NCBI GenBank assembly: GCA_046302715.1 | Contig: JBKCHQ010000029.1 | Span: 1 to 8,211, forward strand | Source of the DNA: CAMCXT01 sp046302715 | GTDB taxonomy: Bacteria > Bacteroidota > Bacteroidia > M30B66 | Reading direction: 5' to 3' | DNA length: 8,211 bases | Part shown: positions 1-6,342 of the stretch, in pieces | Numbering within the stretch: position 1 is the first letter of the stretch | How the letters are laid out: the number at the start of each line of letters is the position of its first letter | Position numbers and translations under genes: made by a program | Notes under the pieces: generated by a model | The model's database searches: none | Told to the model about the DNA's origin: nothing | The model's input: the letters and a program-made list of their open reading frames with translations, nothing else

Positions 1-106
1 TGTCACGCACCGAATTGTCGCGACGGGTTTTAGGGTAGTTCGATTGTTGTGCCTGCATGGCGATGCTGCTAAACAGGAAGCAAAGGCTAAGCTTACCGAT
101 GTTCAT
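1..106 (-). CDS. N-terminus of an exported protein, probably S9A prolyl oligopeptidase (partial, cut by left edge)
   Basis: Only the first 35 codons lie inside the window; the gene runs off the left edge. Reading from the ATG at 106-104, residues 1-19 form a signal peptide: Lys5, a hydrophobic core rich in Leu, Phe and Ile, and an A-M-Q-A end with likely cleavage after Ala19. The mature start reads Q-Q-S-N-Y-P-K-T-R-R-D-N-S-V-R-D. A Y-P-x-T-[KR] stretch right after the signal peptide, followed by a short polar run, is how periplasmic S9A prolyl oligopeptidases of Bacteroidota commonly begin, just before their D-P-Y-R-W-L-E motif. That motif and the catalytic domain lie outside, so the family call is an inference from about 15 residues. 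The gene itself is better supported, because signal peptide, start codon and open frame agree. It diverges from the CMD-family gene across a short spacer. Confidence 0.5.
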   Translation of the reverse strand, partial: MNIGKLSLCFLFSSIAMQAQQSNYPKTRRDNSVRD

Positions 107-169
107 AATTAGAAAATTAGGGACGAAAGGTAATGAAAATGACTTTAGCCACGTTCAGCATCTCAAAAT

Positions 170-263
170 ATGGAGGATTTGAAACCCGAATGGCTCGCTA
201 AAGCGCATACCAGGCGACGGACTTAAAGGAAAATACGCTCCGGTAAATGTTTTAGGCAGCCTC
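170..263 (+). other. Displaced 5' coding part of the CMD-family gene (apparent frameshift)
   Basis: The frame of the downstream gene stays open from the stop at 180-182 to its first ATG at 264 but holds no ATG, GTG or TTG. From about 204 it reads R-I-P-G-D-G-L-K-G-K-Y-A-P-V-N-V-L-G-S-L, which looks like the conserved lead-in of CMD-family proteins (an R-x-P near the start, then P-V-N-V-L before the N-P-x-x-L-x-P-F segment). A natural start exists in another frame: ATG at 170-172 gives M-E-D-L-K-P-E-W-L-A-K and then runs into a stop at 224-226. Skipping one A of the AAA at 200-202 joins the two frames as L-A-K-R-I-P-G-D. The intact gene was therefore probably 170-707. The cause may be a one-base insertion in the genome, a sequencing error, or (less likely) +1 recoding. 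Confidence 0.6.
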
Positions 264-707
264 ATGTACAACCCAGATACGCTGGGGCCTTTTTTAGATT
301 ACTGGGCAACATTGAAACTAAAAATGGGAATCACGGTGCGCGAGCAAGAGTTGGTAATTTTACGCATGGCCTTTCATTATTCATGCGATTATGTATGGAA
401 ACACCACATACCGGTAGCCGTTGAATTTGGGGTGAATCAAGACGAAATTAATGGTTTAAAAATAAGTACGATTCCTGATATTTATCCTGCACGCGAAAAA
501 GCCATTCTTGAGCTCACCGACGAAAGGATGAACCTCAGAAATGTGAGCGATACATCATGGCATAGATATAAAACACTTTTAACGAATGCTGAAATTATTG
601 ACTTAATTTCGCTAATTTCGCAATATGTTCTTTTCGCACTCACCAATAATGTAATAAGGGTAAGAATTGAAGATAGCTTGAGCGAAATTGATTCGTTGAA
701 GGAATAA
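264..707 (+). CDS. Carboxymuconolactone decarboxylase (CMD) family protein, N-terminus lost to an apparent frameshift
   Basis: This 147-residue protein belongs to the CMD/AhpD-like all-alpha superfamily. The family core is residues 23-60: R26-E-Q-E29-L-V-I-L-R34, then S40-C41-D-Y-V44-W45-K-H47-H48. Lined up with the AhpD pattern E-x11-C-x2-C-x3-H, Glu29, Cys41 and His48 fit, but the second cysteine is Val44. AhpD-type disulfide peroxidase chemistry is therefore unlikely. The Y-x-W-x-x-H form is typical of the gamma-carboxymuconolactone decarboxylase-like branch, whose members mostly have unknown substrates. The C-terminal half (residues 75-147) is helical with no further motif. The ATG at 264 is the first start codon in this frame, but clear homology continues upstream of it, so as written the protein lacks about 30 residues. 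It may be a pseudogene or an artefact. Neighbours give no pathway clue: no muconate or protocatechuate genes are present. Probably cytoplasmic; no signal peptide. Confidence 0.8.
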   Translation: MYNPDTLGPFLDYWATLKLKMGITVREQELVILRMAFHYSCDYVWKHHIPVAVEFGVNQDEINGLKISTIPDIYPAREKAILELTDERMNLRNVSDTSWHRYKTLLTNAEIIDLISLISQYVLFALTNNVIRVRIEDSLSEIDSLKE

Positions 708-763
708 AATTCGATTCAGGGACTATAATCAGTATAATTAATCCAACACTACATAAAATTAAA

Positions 764-1978
764 ATGAAACATACATTAATGCTGGTATTGATGCATTTTT
801 TTACTCATTTAATATCTGCTCAAGATATTAACGACATGAATAAAAAAGAGTTGCGAGAATTGCTCATAAAAATACAATTAAAAAACGATTCTATTTTAAA
901 AATGGCTAGTGAATTTAGCAATTCTAACGATTTGCTTCAATCGAAAATAGTAATTCTTGAAAACGAAAAATATATTCAAGAGAAAAAGCTTATTGAATTT
1001 AATAATCAAATAGTAGAAATATCAGATAAAAACAAAGATAGCGAATTAAAAAATAATGAATTAATATCTGAAAACGATAATATTAAAAATGAGATAAAAA
1101 ACCTAAATAACAGAATAAAAATTCTAAATGATTCGCTTTTGCAATTAAGATATAGAGATTTAGATTTATCGAACCAAAAAAACAAAATCGATTTTGAAAC
1201 AAGCACAAATGAAAATGATTTCTTGAATAATTATTTTAAAAACACAAAGCAGCTAAACAACAATAGTTTTATGTTTTGTTTAGATAAAATAATGATTGGC
1301 AATAATGAGAGCAAGAATTATGGTAGATTTGAAAATGAAATCAATTTTTTGCTTTATGGCAGAAGCCACAATGCTAAGACAATGCAATACATTCCAGAAA
1401 TTGTTAATTATAATGAATTCAATATGTACGGCGCAAAAAGCATGTTATTAAGAGACGCTTTTTCCGCCAAAGATGTTCTTTCATTATTGGACATTCAAAA
1501 AATACATGAACACCTGCCAAAAATTGAAATACTGAAAAATAAATTACTCACCCTAACATTTGCCGATGGCAGTCAGGAAAGTTTTTTATTTAATTTGAAC
1601 CAAGGCGAAAATAACAGCTACAGAAAAACACTTCAAATGGAATTAGCCACTGAAGATGTGGAGTCAGACGACTCAAAAAACAATGATAAAGATATCATTT
1701 GGAAATTATTTATGATGGGCGATGAGTGTTATTTAGCGATGAATTATTTTCAATTAAATAGAATTAAATTCCCAATTTACGACATCAAGAAGGGAATAGA
1801 ATTAACCGACGGTGGACTTTTTTATCATTTTAAAGAAGATGGTTTTGGCGGTGCTTACGATGAAAAGAGTTCGGGAAAGGGCTTCTATTTTGAACGTAAA
1901 AAAGATGCGTTTATGAACACTAATGAATTTATTGATCCGAGCTGTATGGTTTTCCTATTCAAACTCGTTGAAAAGTAA
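764..1978 (+). CDS. Secreted or periplasmic coiled-coil protein of unknown function, AT-rich
   Basis: I do not recognise this 404-residue protein. Residues 1-19 are a signal peptide (Lys2, hydrophobic core, I-S-A end) with likely cleavage before Gln20; no lipobox Cys is present. Residues about 24-140 are rich in Lys, Glu, Asn, Leu and Ile with hydrophobic residues at heptad-like spacing, and no Pro, Cys, Trp or His in that stretch, so a long coiled coil is likely. Residues about 150-404 look globular and mixed alpha/beta, with scattered aromatics, Cys170, Cys324 and Cys394, and a Gly-rich E-D-G-F-G-G-A-Y stretch near the end. No catalytic motif is visible. Sample lines count to 18-33% GC against about 50% in purL, with Asn/Lys-rich codon use, which suggests foreign origin or an orphan family under weak constraint. 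It starts 56 bases after the CMD gene, so it may share its transcript or use the TATAAT-like sequence near 727. Convergent with meaB. Confidence 0.8.
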   Translation: MKHTLMLVLMHFFTHLISAQDINDMNKKELRELLIKIQLKNDSILKMASEFSNSNDLLQSKIVILENEKYIQEKKLIEFNNQIVEISDKNKDSELKNNELISENDNIKNEIKNLNNRIKILNDSLLQLRYRDLDLSNQKNKIDFETSTNENDFLNNYFKNTKQLNNNSFMFCLDKIMIGNNESKNYGRFENEINFLLYGRSHNAKTMQYIPEIVNYNEFNMYGAKSMLLRDAFSAKDVLSLLDIQKIHEHLPKIEILKNKLLTLTFADGSQESFLFNLNQGENNSYRKTLQMELATEDVESDDSKNNDKDIIWKLFMMGDECYLAMNYFQLNRIKFPIYDIKKGIELTDGGLFYHFKEDGFGGAYDEKSSGKGFYFERKKDAFMNTNEFIDPSCMVFLFKLVEK

Positions 1979-2011
1979 CAATACAAAGAAATATGCAGCC
2001 AATAAAAGCAA

Positions 2012-2032
2012 CTTTAATGCTGAGCTTTAAAG
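2012..2032. terminator. Weak hairpin in the convergent junction, possible terminator
   Basis: CTTTAA at 2012-2017 can pair with TTAAAG at 2027-2032 around a nine-base loop, in the 66-base gap between two genes that end facing each other. On the minus strand the stem is followed by TTGCTTTT, a partial U-tract suiting the end of the meaB transcript. On the plus strand no U-tract follows. The stem has a single G-C pair, so it is weak and may be chance in AT-rich DNA. Confidence 0.25.
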
Positions 2033-2044
2033 GCATAAATTCTC

Positions 2045-3085
2045 CTAAACTTTTCCCAAAAACAATCCCAATAACCTTTCTGCAGCCTCATTGGCGGGCA
2101 GCTCTAAATTCTTCACCGCTTTTTCTGTTTCCACCTTCGCCTTTTGTACCAGATGATGCTCGTTAAACCTGCGCCATAAGTGGTCTTTCAATAAATCGTG
2201 CAACCAGCTTATGAGTTGCTCGTTTCTATTGGCAAAAAAATAACCGTTGGCTTTCGTAAAATGAACATAACGCTCTATCATGGTCCAGGCTTCTTTTAAT
2301 CCGGTATGTTCCAGCGCCGAACACAGAGCTACCTCAGGCGCCCAAGCACTCTGCCTTGGTGCCTGCAAGTGAAATGCACGCGCAATTTCCTGCCGTGCCG
2401 CTTTTGCACGCGCCTTGTTATCGCCGTCGGCCTTGTTCACTAGAACGATATCGGCCAATTCGGTAATACCCCGCTTTATCCCTTGCAACTCGTCGCCCGT
2501 ACCAGCAACGGCTAGTAAAACAAATACATCCACCATGCCCCTTACCGTGGTTTCGTTCTGCCCTACTCCTACTGTCTCCACAATAATGACATCAAAACCG
2601 GCAGCTTCGCACAACAATATACTTTCGCGAGTGCTGCGCCCCACTCCACCCAAACTGCCGCTGCTCGGGCTAGGCCTTACAAACGCATTGGATTGAGCAG
2701 ATAAGATATTCATGCGTGTTTTGTCGCCCAAAATACTGCCCTGCCCCACCGATGAGCTTGGATCAACAGCTAAAACCGCAACTTTATGCCCCGCTTCACA
2801 CAATAAACATCCAAACGCCTCAATAAACGTACTCTTGCCGGCCCCGGGCACGCCCGAAATGCCGATGCGTACTGAATTTCCTGTATGTGGAAGTAGTTCT
2901 TTTAATACCGCCTGAGCCTTTTCGATATCACTGCTTTTAACGCTTTCGGCGAGCGTAATGGCTTGCGATAGCGCCTTAATTGAGCCCGATCGAACCTCTT
3001 GTGCTAAATACACGTTTTCGAGGCCCGACTTAACCGAAGCCTTGATTTTACTAATTTTCTCTTTCTTATGCTGTTCTGCTCCCAT
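2045..3085 (-). CDS. meaB: Methylmalonyl-CoA mutase-associated GTPase MeaB (ArgK/LAO family)
   Basis: A cytoplasmic G3E-type P-loop GTPase of 346 residues, the normal size for MeaB. In characterised members it binds methylmalonyl-CoA mutase and uses GTP hydrolysis to gate adenosylcobalamin loading and protect or rescue the mutase; older databases call the family ArgK or LAO/AO transport ATPase. Visible motifs: Walker A G-V-P-G-A-G-K-S at 78-85, D-P-S-S at 108-111, G-D-K-T-R-M at 120-125, Walker B / switch region V-E-T-V-G-V-G-Q-N-E at 169-178, N-K-A-D guanine-specificity motif at 217-220, and C-S-A-L at 255-258. Residues 1-65 form the helical arm and about 285-346 the C-terminal dimerisation arm. 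All GTPase motifs are intact. The ATG shares one base with the radC stop (TAATG), so translational coupling is likely and it is the last gene of purL-radC-meaB. No mutase gene lies in the window, so its partner must be elsewhere. Confidence 0.95.
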   Translation of the reverse strand: MGAEQHKKEKISKIKASVKSGLENVYLAQEVRSGSIKALSQAITLAESVKSSDIEKAQAVLKELLPHTGNSVRIGISGVPGAGKSTFIEAFGCLLCEAGHKVAVLAVDPSSSVGQGSILGDKTRMNILSAQSNAFVRPSPSSGSLGGVGRSTRESILLCEAAGFDVIIVETVGVGQNETTVRGMVDVFVLLAVAGTGDELQGIKRGITELADIVLVNKADGDNKARAKAARQEIARAFHLQAPRQSAWAPEVALCSALEHTGLKEAWTMIERYVHFTKANGYFFANRNEQLISWLHDLLKDHLWRRFNEHHLVQKAKVETEKAVKNLELPANEAAERLLGLFLGKV

Positions 3086-3780
3086 TAAAGCATCGATTCG
3101 TCGGCAAAGCTAAAATAACCTCTTTCGCCGATTATTAGATGATCTATCAATACAATATTCATCCAAGCGCCTGCCTGACTCAATTTTTTAGTGAGTTTAA
3201 TATCGGCTTCGCTCGGCCTGAGATTGCCCGAGGGATGGTTGTGAAATACCGCCATAGCAGGTGCCTGCATTTCGAGCACAAATTGCAGCATGATACGCAC
3301 ATCGGCTGTGGTTTCGGTAATACCGCCGGCAGAAATTCTTCGGGTAGCAATTATACGGCTTGCCCTATTAATGGCCGCCACCCAAAATTCTTCATGCGGT
3401 AAATGAGCCAGCTTAGGTTTCATTAAGCGGTATAAATCTTTCGAGGTTTCAATCTTTAAGCGCTCCGGAACCTCTGTTTGTTCTCTGCGGCGACCCAGTT
3501 CCATAGCGGCGGTTAAAAGCATGCTGCGTGCTTCGCCAATGCCATTTATACGTTGAAGCTGCGATGGTGTTTTACGCGAAAGTTCAATAAGGTTATTGTT
3601 GTTTTCGATTAAAATCTGCTTTGCCAAATCCAGTGCCGAATGCGTGCGTGTGCCCGAGCCCAGCAATATAGCAATAAGCTCGGCATCGCTCATGGCAGAA
3701 GGGCCAAGATGGCGCATCCGTTCACGCGGCCTATCGCTTTCTACCCAGTTTTTAATGGCATTGGAGCGCTTATCAGGCAT
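3085..3780 (-). CDS. radC: RadC family JAMM/MPN-domain protein
   Basis: A 231-residue RadC protein, full length for the family. The N-terminal part has the usual W-x-x-x-D-R-P-R-E-R-M opening (residues 12-22) and the S-D-A-E-L-I-A-I-L-L-G-S-G-T motif (31-44), then a helix-hairpin-helix-like R-I-N-G-I-G-E-A-R at 77-85. The C-terminal JAB1/MPN-type metal site is intact: Glu130 or Glu131, H180-N-H182-P-S at 180-184, and Asp193. The fold predicts a zinc-dependent hydrolase, but the substrate is not settled, and the old DNA-repair assignment came from an allele later traced to another gene. The start ATG at 3780 overlaps the 3' end of purL by eight bases, and its TAA overlaps the meaB ATG by one base, so it sits translationally coupled inside a three-gene operon. 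The protein looks cytoplasmic. Confidence 0.95.
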   Translation of the reverse strand: MPDKRSNAIKNWVESDRPRERMRHLGPSAMSDAELIAILLGSGTRTHSALDLAKQILIENNNNLIELSRKTPSQLQRINGIGEARSMLLTAAMELGRRREQTEVPERLKIETSKDLYRLMKPKLAHLPHEEFWVAAINRASRIIATRRISAGGITETTADVRIMLQFVLEMQAPAMAVFHNHPSGNLRPSEADIKLTKKLSQAGAWMNIVLIDHLIIGERGYFSFADESML

Positions 3781-6022
3781 GGTTCATTGCTTCGGGTAAG
3801 GTTGACTCATAGCGTGATTTATATTCGGCAATCGCCCCAAACGATTGTCCATCTATTGTAATATCGTCGCTACTCACCTTGCCAATCAGAACAAACGGCA
3901 CTTCGGATGCTTTAGTTTGCATAAAAGTGCGGAAACCCTGCTCCTGGCTTGCACTAACACTTACCACAACCCTGCCTTGCGCTTCACCAAATAAATAGCC
4001 GTCTTTTCGTAATGACGTGTCGGTTTTTACATCAAAGCCTAGTTCGCTGCCAAAGCCCGATTCGCAAAGTGCAGCAAATAATCCACCGTCTGAAATATCA
4101 TGTACCGACTCAACCTTGCCTTCCGCAATAAGTCCACCGATGGCCTTGTGCAGTTTTACTTCCTCCTCAAGCGAAAAATACGGCGCCTTGCTCAACGTAA
4201 TGTTATGCCAGCTGTATAGATATTCCGAACTGTTAATATCGTCGGAGACTTTGCCCACCAAAAATATTAAATCGCCGACGTTACGAAATGATAATCCTGT
4301 TTGAAGAGCAGTGTTTTCCATAAGTCCAAGCATCCCGATGGTAGGCGTGGGAAACACCGGCACAGGTGTTTTTCCGGAAATAACAGTTTGATTGTAAAAG
4401 CTCACATTTCCGCCTGTTACCGGAGTATCAAATGCCCGACATGCCGCTCCCATGCCTTTGATGGCCCCAACAAACTGCCAATATACTTCGGGATTGTAAG
4501 GATTGCCGAAATTGAGACAATTGGTTACTGCCATGGGTTTCCCGCCGGAACACACAATGTTTCGGGCTGCCTCTGCCACTGCAATTGAAGCGCCTGTTTC
4601 GGGGTTAGCATGCACATACCTTGAGTTGCAATCCACCGACATTACCAAGGCTTTATCAGTACCTTTAACTCGCACCACTGCGGCATCGGATACCTTATTG
4701 GTGCTCATGTTGGCGGTTCCAACCATGGAGTCGTATTGGCGGTAAATCCACCGTTTGCTGGCGATGTTTGGCCGTGCCATAATAAAACGGGCAACTTCAG
4801 TTAAATTTTCGGGCACCGCTATTGTGGAAACATCAAACTTTTGAGCCTCAGCAAAATACGCAGGTTCTGAATATTCGCGATGATATACGGGAGCGCCGCC
4901 TCCTAAGACCAAATCATCAGCCGGAACATCGGCCTGCAACTCGCCATTTTGATAATACCGCAAACGATTGCCCTCGGTAACTACACCAATCACTGCATAA
5001 TGCAAATCCCATTTCGAAAACACGGCCTCTACTTCATCTTCGCGACCTTTTTCAACTACCATGAGCATGCGCTCCTGCGATTCTGAAAGCAAAATCTCCC
5101 AGGCTTGCATGCCCTGTTGGCGTGTTGGCACTTTATCGAGCCAAATATCCATACCGTGCTGGCCTTTGGCCGACATTTCAGAAGTGGAACAGGTAATTCC
5201 GGCGGCACCCATATCTTGCATCCCAATGATTGCGCCTGTTTTAATAACCTCGAGTGTACCTTCGAGTAAAAGTTTTTCCTGAAAAGGATCGCCCACTTGA
5301 ACAGCAGGGAGGTCTTTTGCGCTGTCCTCGCTCAAATCGCCTGAGGCAAAGGTGGCGCCGTGAATGCCATCCTTACCAGTAGAAGATCCAACAATATACA
5401 CCGGATTGCCCACACCGTATGAAATTGCCGAAGCGGTTTCGCCGGCTTTTACAATACCCACCGACATGGCATTAACCAATGGATTTTGATTGAAACAATC
5501 ATCGAATAAAACTTCGCCCGCTACTACAGGTATGCCAAAAGCATTTCCATAATCGCCGATGCCTTTCACAACACCGCGTAAAATCCAGCGGGTATGCTCC
5601 TCATTAAGGTTTCCGAAGCGCAACGAGTTTAATTGTGCTATAGGACGGGCTCCCATGGTAAAAATATCGCGGTTGATGCCACCAACTCCGGTGGCCGCTC
5701 CTTGGTAGGGTTCGAGCGCTGATGGATGGTTATGCGACTCAATTTTAAACGCGCAGCCCCAACCGTCGCCAATGTCAACCAGGCCGGCATTTTCTTCACC
5801 AGCCTTTGCCAGCATGCAAGCGCCGTCGCGCGGCAGTGTTTTAAGCCATACAATTGAATTTTTATAGGAGCAGTGCTCGCTCCACATCACCGAAAAAATA
5901 CTCAGTTCAGTAAAGTTGGGTGTTCTTCCTAAAATGGAGCAGATACGATTAAATTCTTCTTCTAATATCCCTAGCTTTTTAGCTTGTTCGACTGTAGCCA
6001 AGGTCATCTGAGTGCTTTGCAT
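3773..6022 (-). CDS. purL: Phosphoribosylformylglycinamidine synthase subunit PurL (small type)
   Basis: Fourth step of de novo purine synthesis: ATP-dependent conversion of FGAR to FGAM using ammonia passed from the glutaminase PurQ. From this start it is 749 residues, the size of the small PurL that works in a complex with PurS and PurQ; it lacks the N-terminal PurS-like part and C-terminal glutaminase of the ~1,300-residue form. Motifs from this start: E-H-C-S-Y-K-N-S at 49-56, H-N-H-P-S at 97-101 followed by E-P-Y-Q-G-A-A-T-G-V-G-G, D-M-G-A-A-G-I-T at 270-277, G-G-N-V-S-F-Y-N at 537-544, and D-I-S-D-G-G at 642-647, all intact. The frame is open further to a TTG at 6028. ATG at 6022 is preferred, and ATG at 6007 is a good alternative because family homology (T-V-E-Q-A-K-K-L-G) starts just after it. 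First gene of the radC/meaB operon; purS and purQ are not in the window. Confidence 0.95.
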   Translation of the reverse strand: MQSTQMTLATVEQAKKLGILEEEFNRICSILGRTPNFTELSIFSVMWSEHCSYKNSIVWLKTLPRDGACMLAKAGEENAGLVDIGDGWGCAFKIESHNHPSALEPYQGAATGVGGINRDIFTMGARPIAQLNSLRFGNLNEEHTRWILRGVVKGIGDYGNAFGIPVVAGEVLFDDCFNQNPLVNAMSVGIVKAGETASAISYGVGNPVYIVGSSTGKDGIHGATFASGDLSEDSAKDLPAVQVGDPFQEKLLLEGTLEVIKTGAIIGMQDMGAAGITCSTSEMSAKGQHGMDIWLDKVPTRQQGMQAWEILLSESQERMLMVVEKGREDEVEAVFSKWDLHYAVIGVVTEGNRLRYYQNGELQADVPADDLVLGGGAPVYHREYSEPAYFAEAQKFDVSTIAVPENLTEVARFIMARPNIASKRWIYRQYDSMVGTANMSTNKVSDAAVVRVKGTDKALVMSVDCNSRYVHANPETGASIAVAEAARNIVCSGGKPMAVTNCLNFGNPYNPEVYWQFVGAIKGMGAACRAFDTPVTGGNVSFYNQTVISGKTPVPVFPTPTIGMLGLMENTALQTGLSFRNVGDLIFLVGKVSDDINSSEYLYSWHNITLSKAPYFSLEEEVKLHKAIGGLIAEGKVESVHDISDGGLFAALCESGFGSELGFDVKTDTSLRKDGYLFGEAQGRVVVSVSASQEQGFRTFMQTKASEVPFVLIGKVSSDDITIDGQSFGAIAEYKSRYESTLPEAMNHA

Positions 6023-6041
6023 ATCCAATTAATTTAAAGTG

Positions 6042-6077
6042 CAAAGCTAAAGTTTAGTTTACGCTTAATTACAAAAA
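6042..6077 (-). promoter_or_regulatory. Bacteroidota-type promoter for purL-radC-meaB
   Basis: On the minus strand a TAGCTTTG at 6049-6042 matches the -7 consensus TAnnTTTG of the Bacteroidota primary sigma factor. A TTTTTG at 6077-6072 supplies the TTG of the -33 element, with a 22-base spacer, inside the 17-23 range reported for Flavobacterium. Transcription would begin near 6036, giving a leader of about 14 bases to ATG 6022 or about 29 to ATG 6007. The TTG start at 6028 would leave almost no leader. No riboswitch could fit in so short a leader. Confidence 0.55.
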
Positions 6078-6083
6078 CAAGGC

Positions 6084-6110
6084 GTTCATTTTTGAACAGT
6101 AATGTTCATT
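6084..6110. repeat. Alternating short inverted repeats upstream of purL (possible operator or weak terminator)
   Basis: Three copies of a GTTCA-type half-site alternate in direction: GTTCA 6084-6088, TGAACA 6093-6098, TGTTCA 6103-6108. The middle copy can pair with either neighbour: GTTCA-tttt-TGAAC (5-bp stem) or TGAACA-gtaa-TGTTCA (6-bp stem). They lie just upstream of the purL -33 element and downstream of the small membrane protein gene. That position would suit a repressor or activator site for purL, or a weak transcription end for the preceding operon; on the minus strand a T-rich GCCTTGTTTTTG follows the inner stem. I cannot tell these apart. Confidence 0.4.
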
Positions 6111-6135
6111 TCTTCTAAATACTAGATTCAGCCTA

Positions 6136-6342
6136 CTATTGTCCCTTCATGCGTGCTTCAACCTTCTTACGTTGATACCGGCGTAATGCATATAAAACCG
6201 CACTGCAAAAGGTTCCGAATAAAGGCATTCGAGCAGCATCAAACGATGAAGAGATTAATAAATACGAAGAAAATGTTGCCATTAAGATAGTAATGACCAG
6301 CCAGAACCATTCCATGGCTCTAAATACTTTTAAATTATTCAT
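6136..6342 (-). CDS. Small two-helix membrane protein downstream of lptC, function unknown
   Basis: A 68-residue protein with two predicted membrane segments, about residues 11-31 (starting E-W-F-W-L-V-I) and 38-53 (ending A-V-L-Y-A-L). A very basic tail follows at 54-68 (R-R-Y-Q-R-K-K), which by the positive-inside rule would be cytoplasmic. With a two-helix hairpin the N-terminus would then also be inside, with a short periplasmic turn around S-F-D-A-A. Its ATG overlaps the lptC stop by four bases (ATGA), so it is translationally coupled to lptC. Small inner membrane proteins of this shape are common next to lptC in Bacteroidota, but I know of no assigned role; a link to LPS export is inferred from position only. 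It ends 107 bases before the latest possible purL start, in the same direction. Confidence 0.75.
   Translation of the reverse strand: MNNLKVFRAMEWFWLVITILMATFSSYLLISSSFDAARMPLFGTFCSAVLYALRRYQRKKVEARMKGQ

Noticed and set aside
264..707. AhpD alkylhydroperoxidase
   Set aside because: The family core is present, but the second cysteine of C-x-x-C is Val44, so the disulfide-based peroxidase activity is not supported.
1006..1206. Opposite-strand open frame giving a Phe/Leu/Ser-rich, membrane-like 66-residue protein
   Set aside because: It is the antisense of the Lys/Asn/Glu-rich coiled-coil codons, which automatically reads as Phe/Leu/Ser; it has no upstream signals of its own.
264..1978. Toxin-antitoxin or defence pair formed by the CMD gene and the coiled-coil gene
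   Set aside because: They share a strand and a short gap, but the second has a signal peptide and neither carries a toxin, nuclease or DNA-binding motif.
764..1978. Mobile element cargo flanked by repeats
   Set aside because: I looked for direct or inverted repeats on both sides of the AT-rich gene (about 708-763 and 1979-2044) and saw none; no transposase or integrase is present.
2415..2915. Plus-strand open frames across meaB
   Set aside because: They are antisense to the GTPase motifs of an intact meaB, with Ser/Thr/Pro-rich composition typical of shadow frames.
4017..5282. Several plus-strand open frames of 70-95 codons inside purL
   Set aside because: They lie antisense to a fully conserved purL, show no domain-like composition and follow its codon pattern; treated as shadows.
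6020..6080. Purine riboswitch or similar leader element before purL
   Set aside because: The predicted leader is only about 14-29 bases, and no three-way-junction-like conserved core is visible in the 107-base gap.
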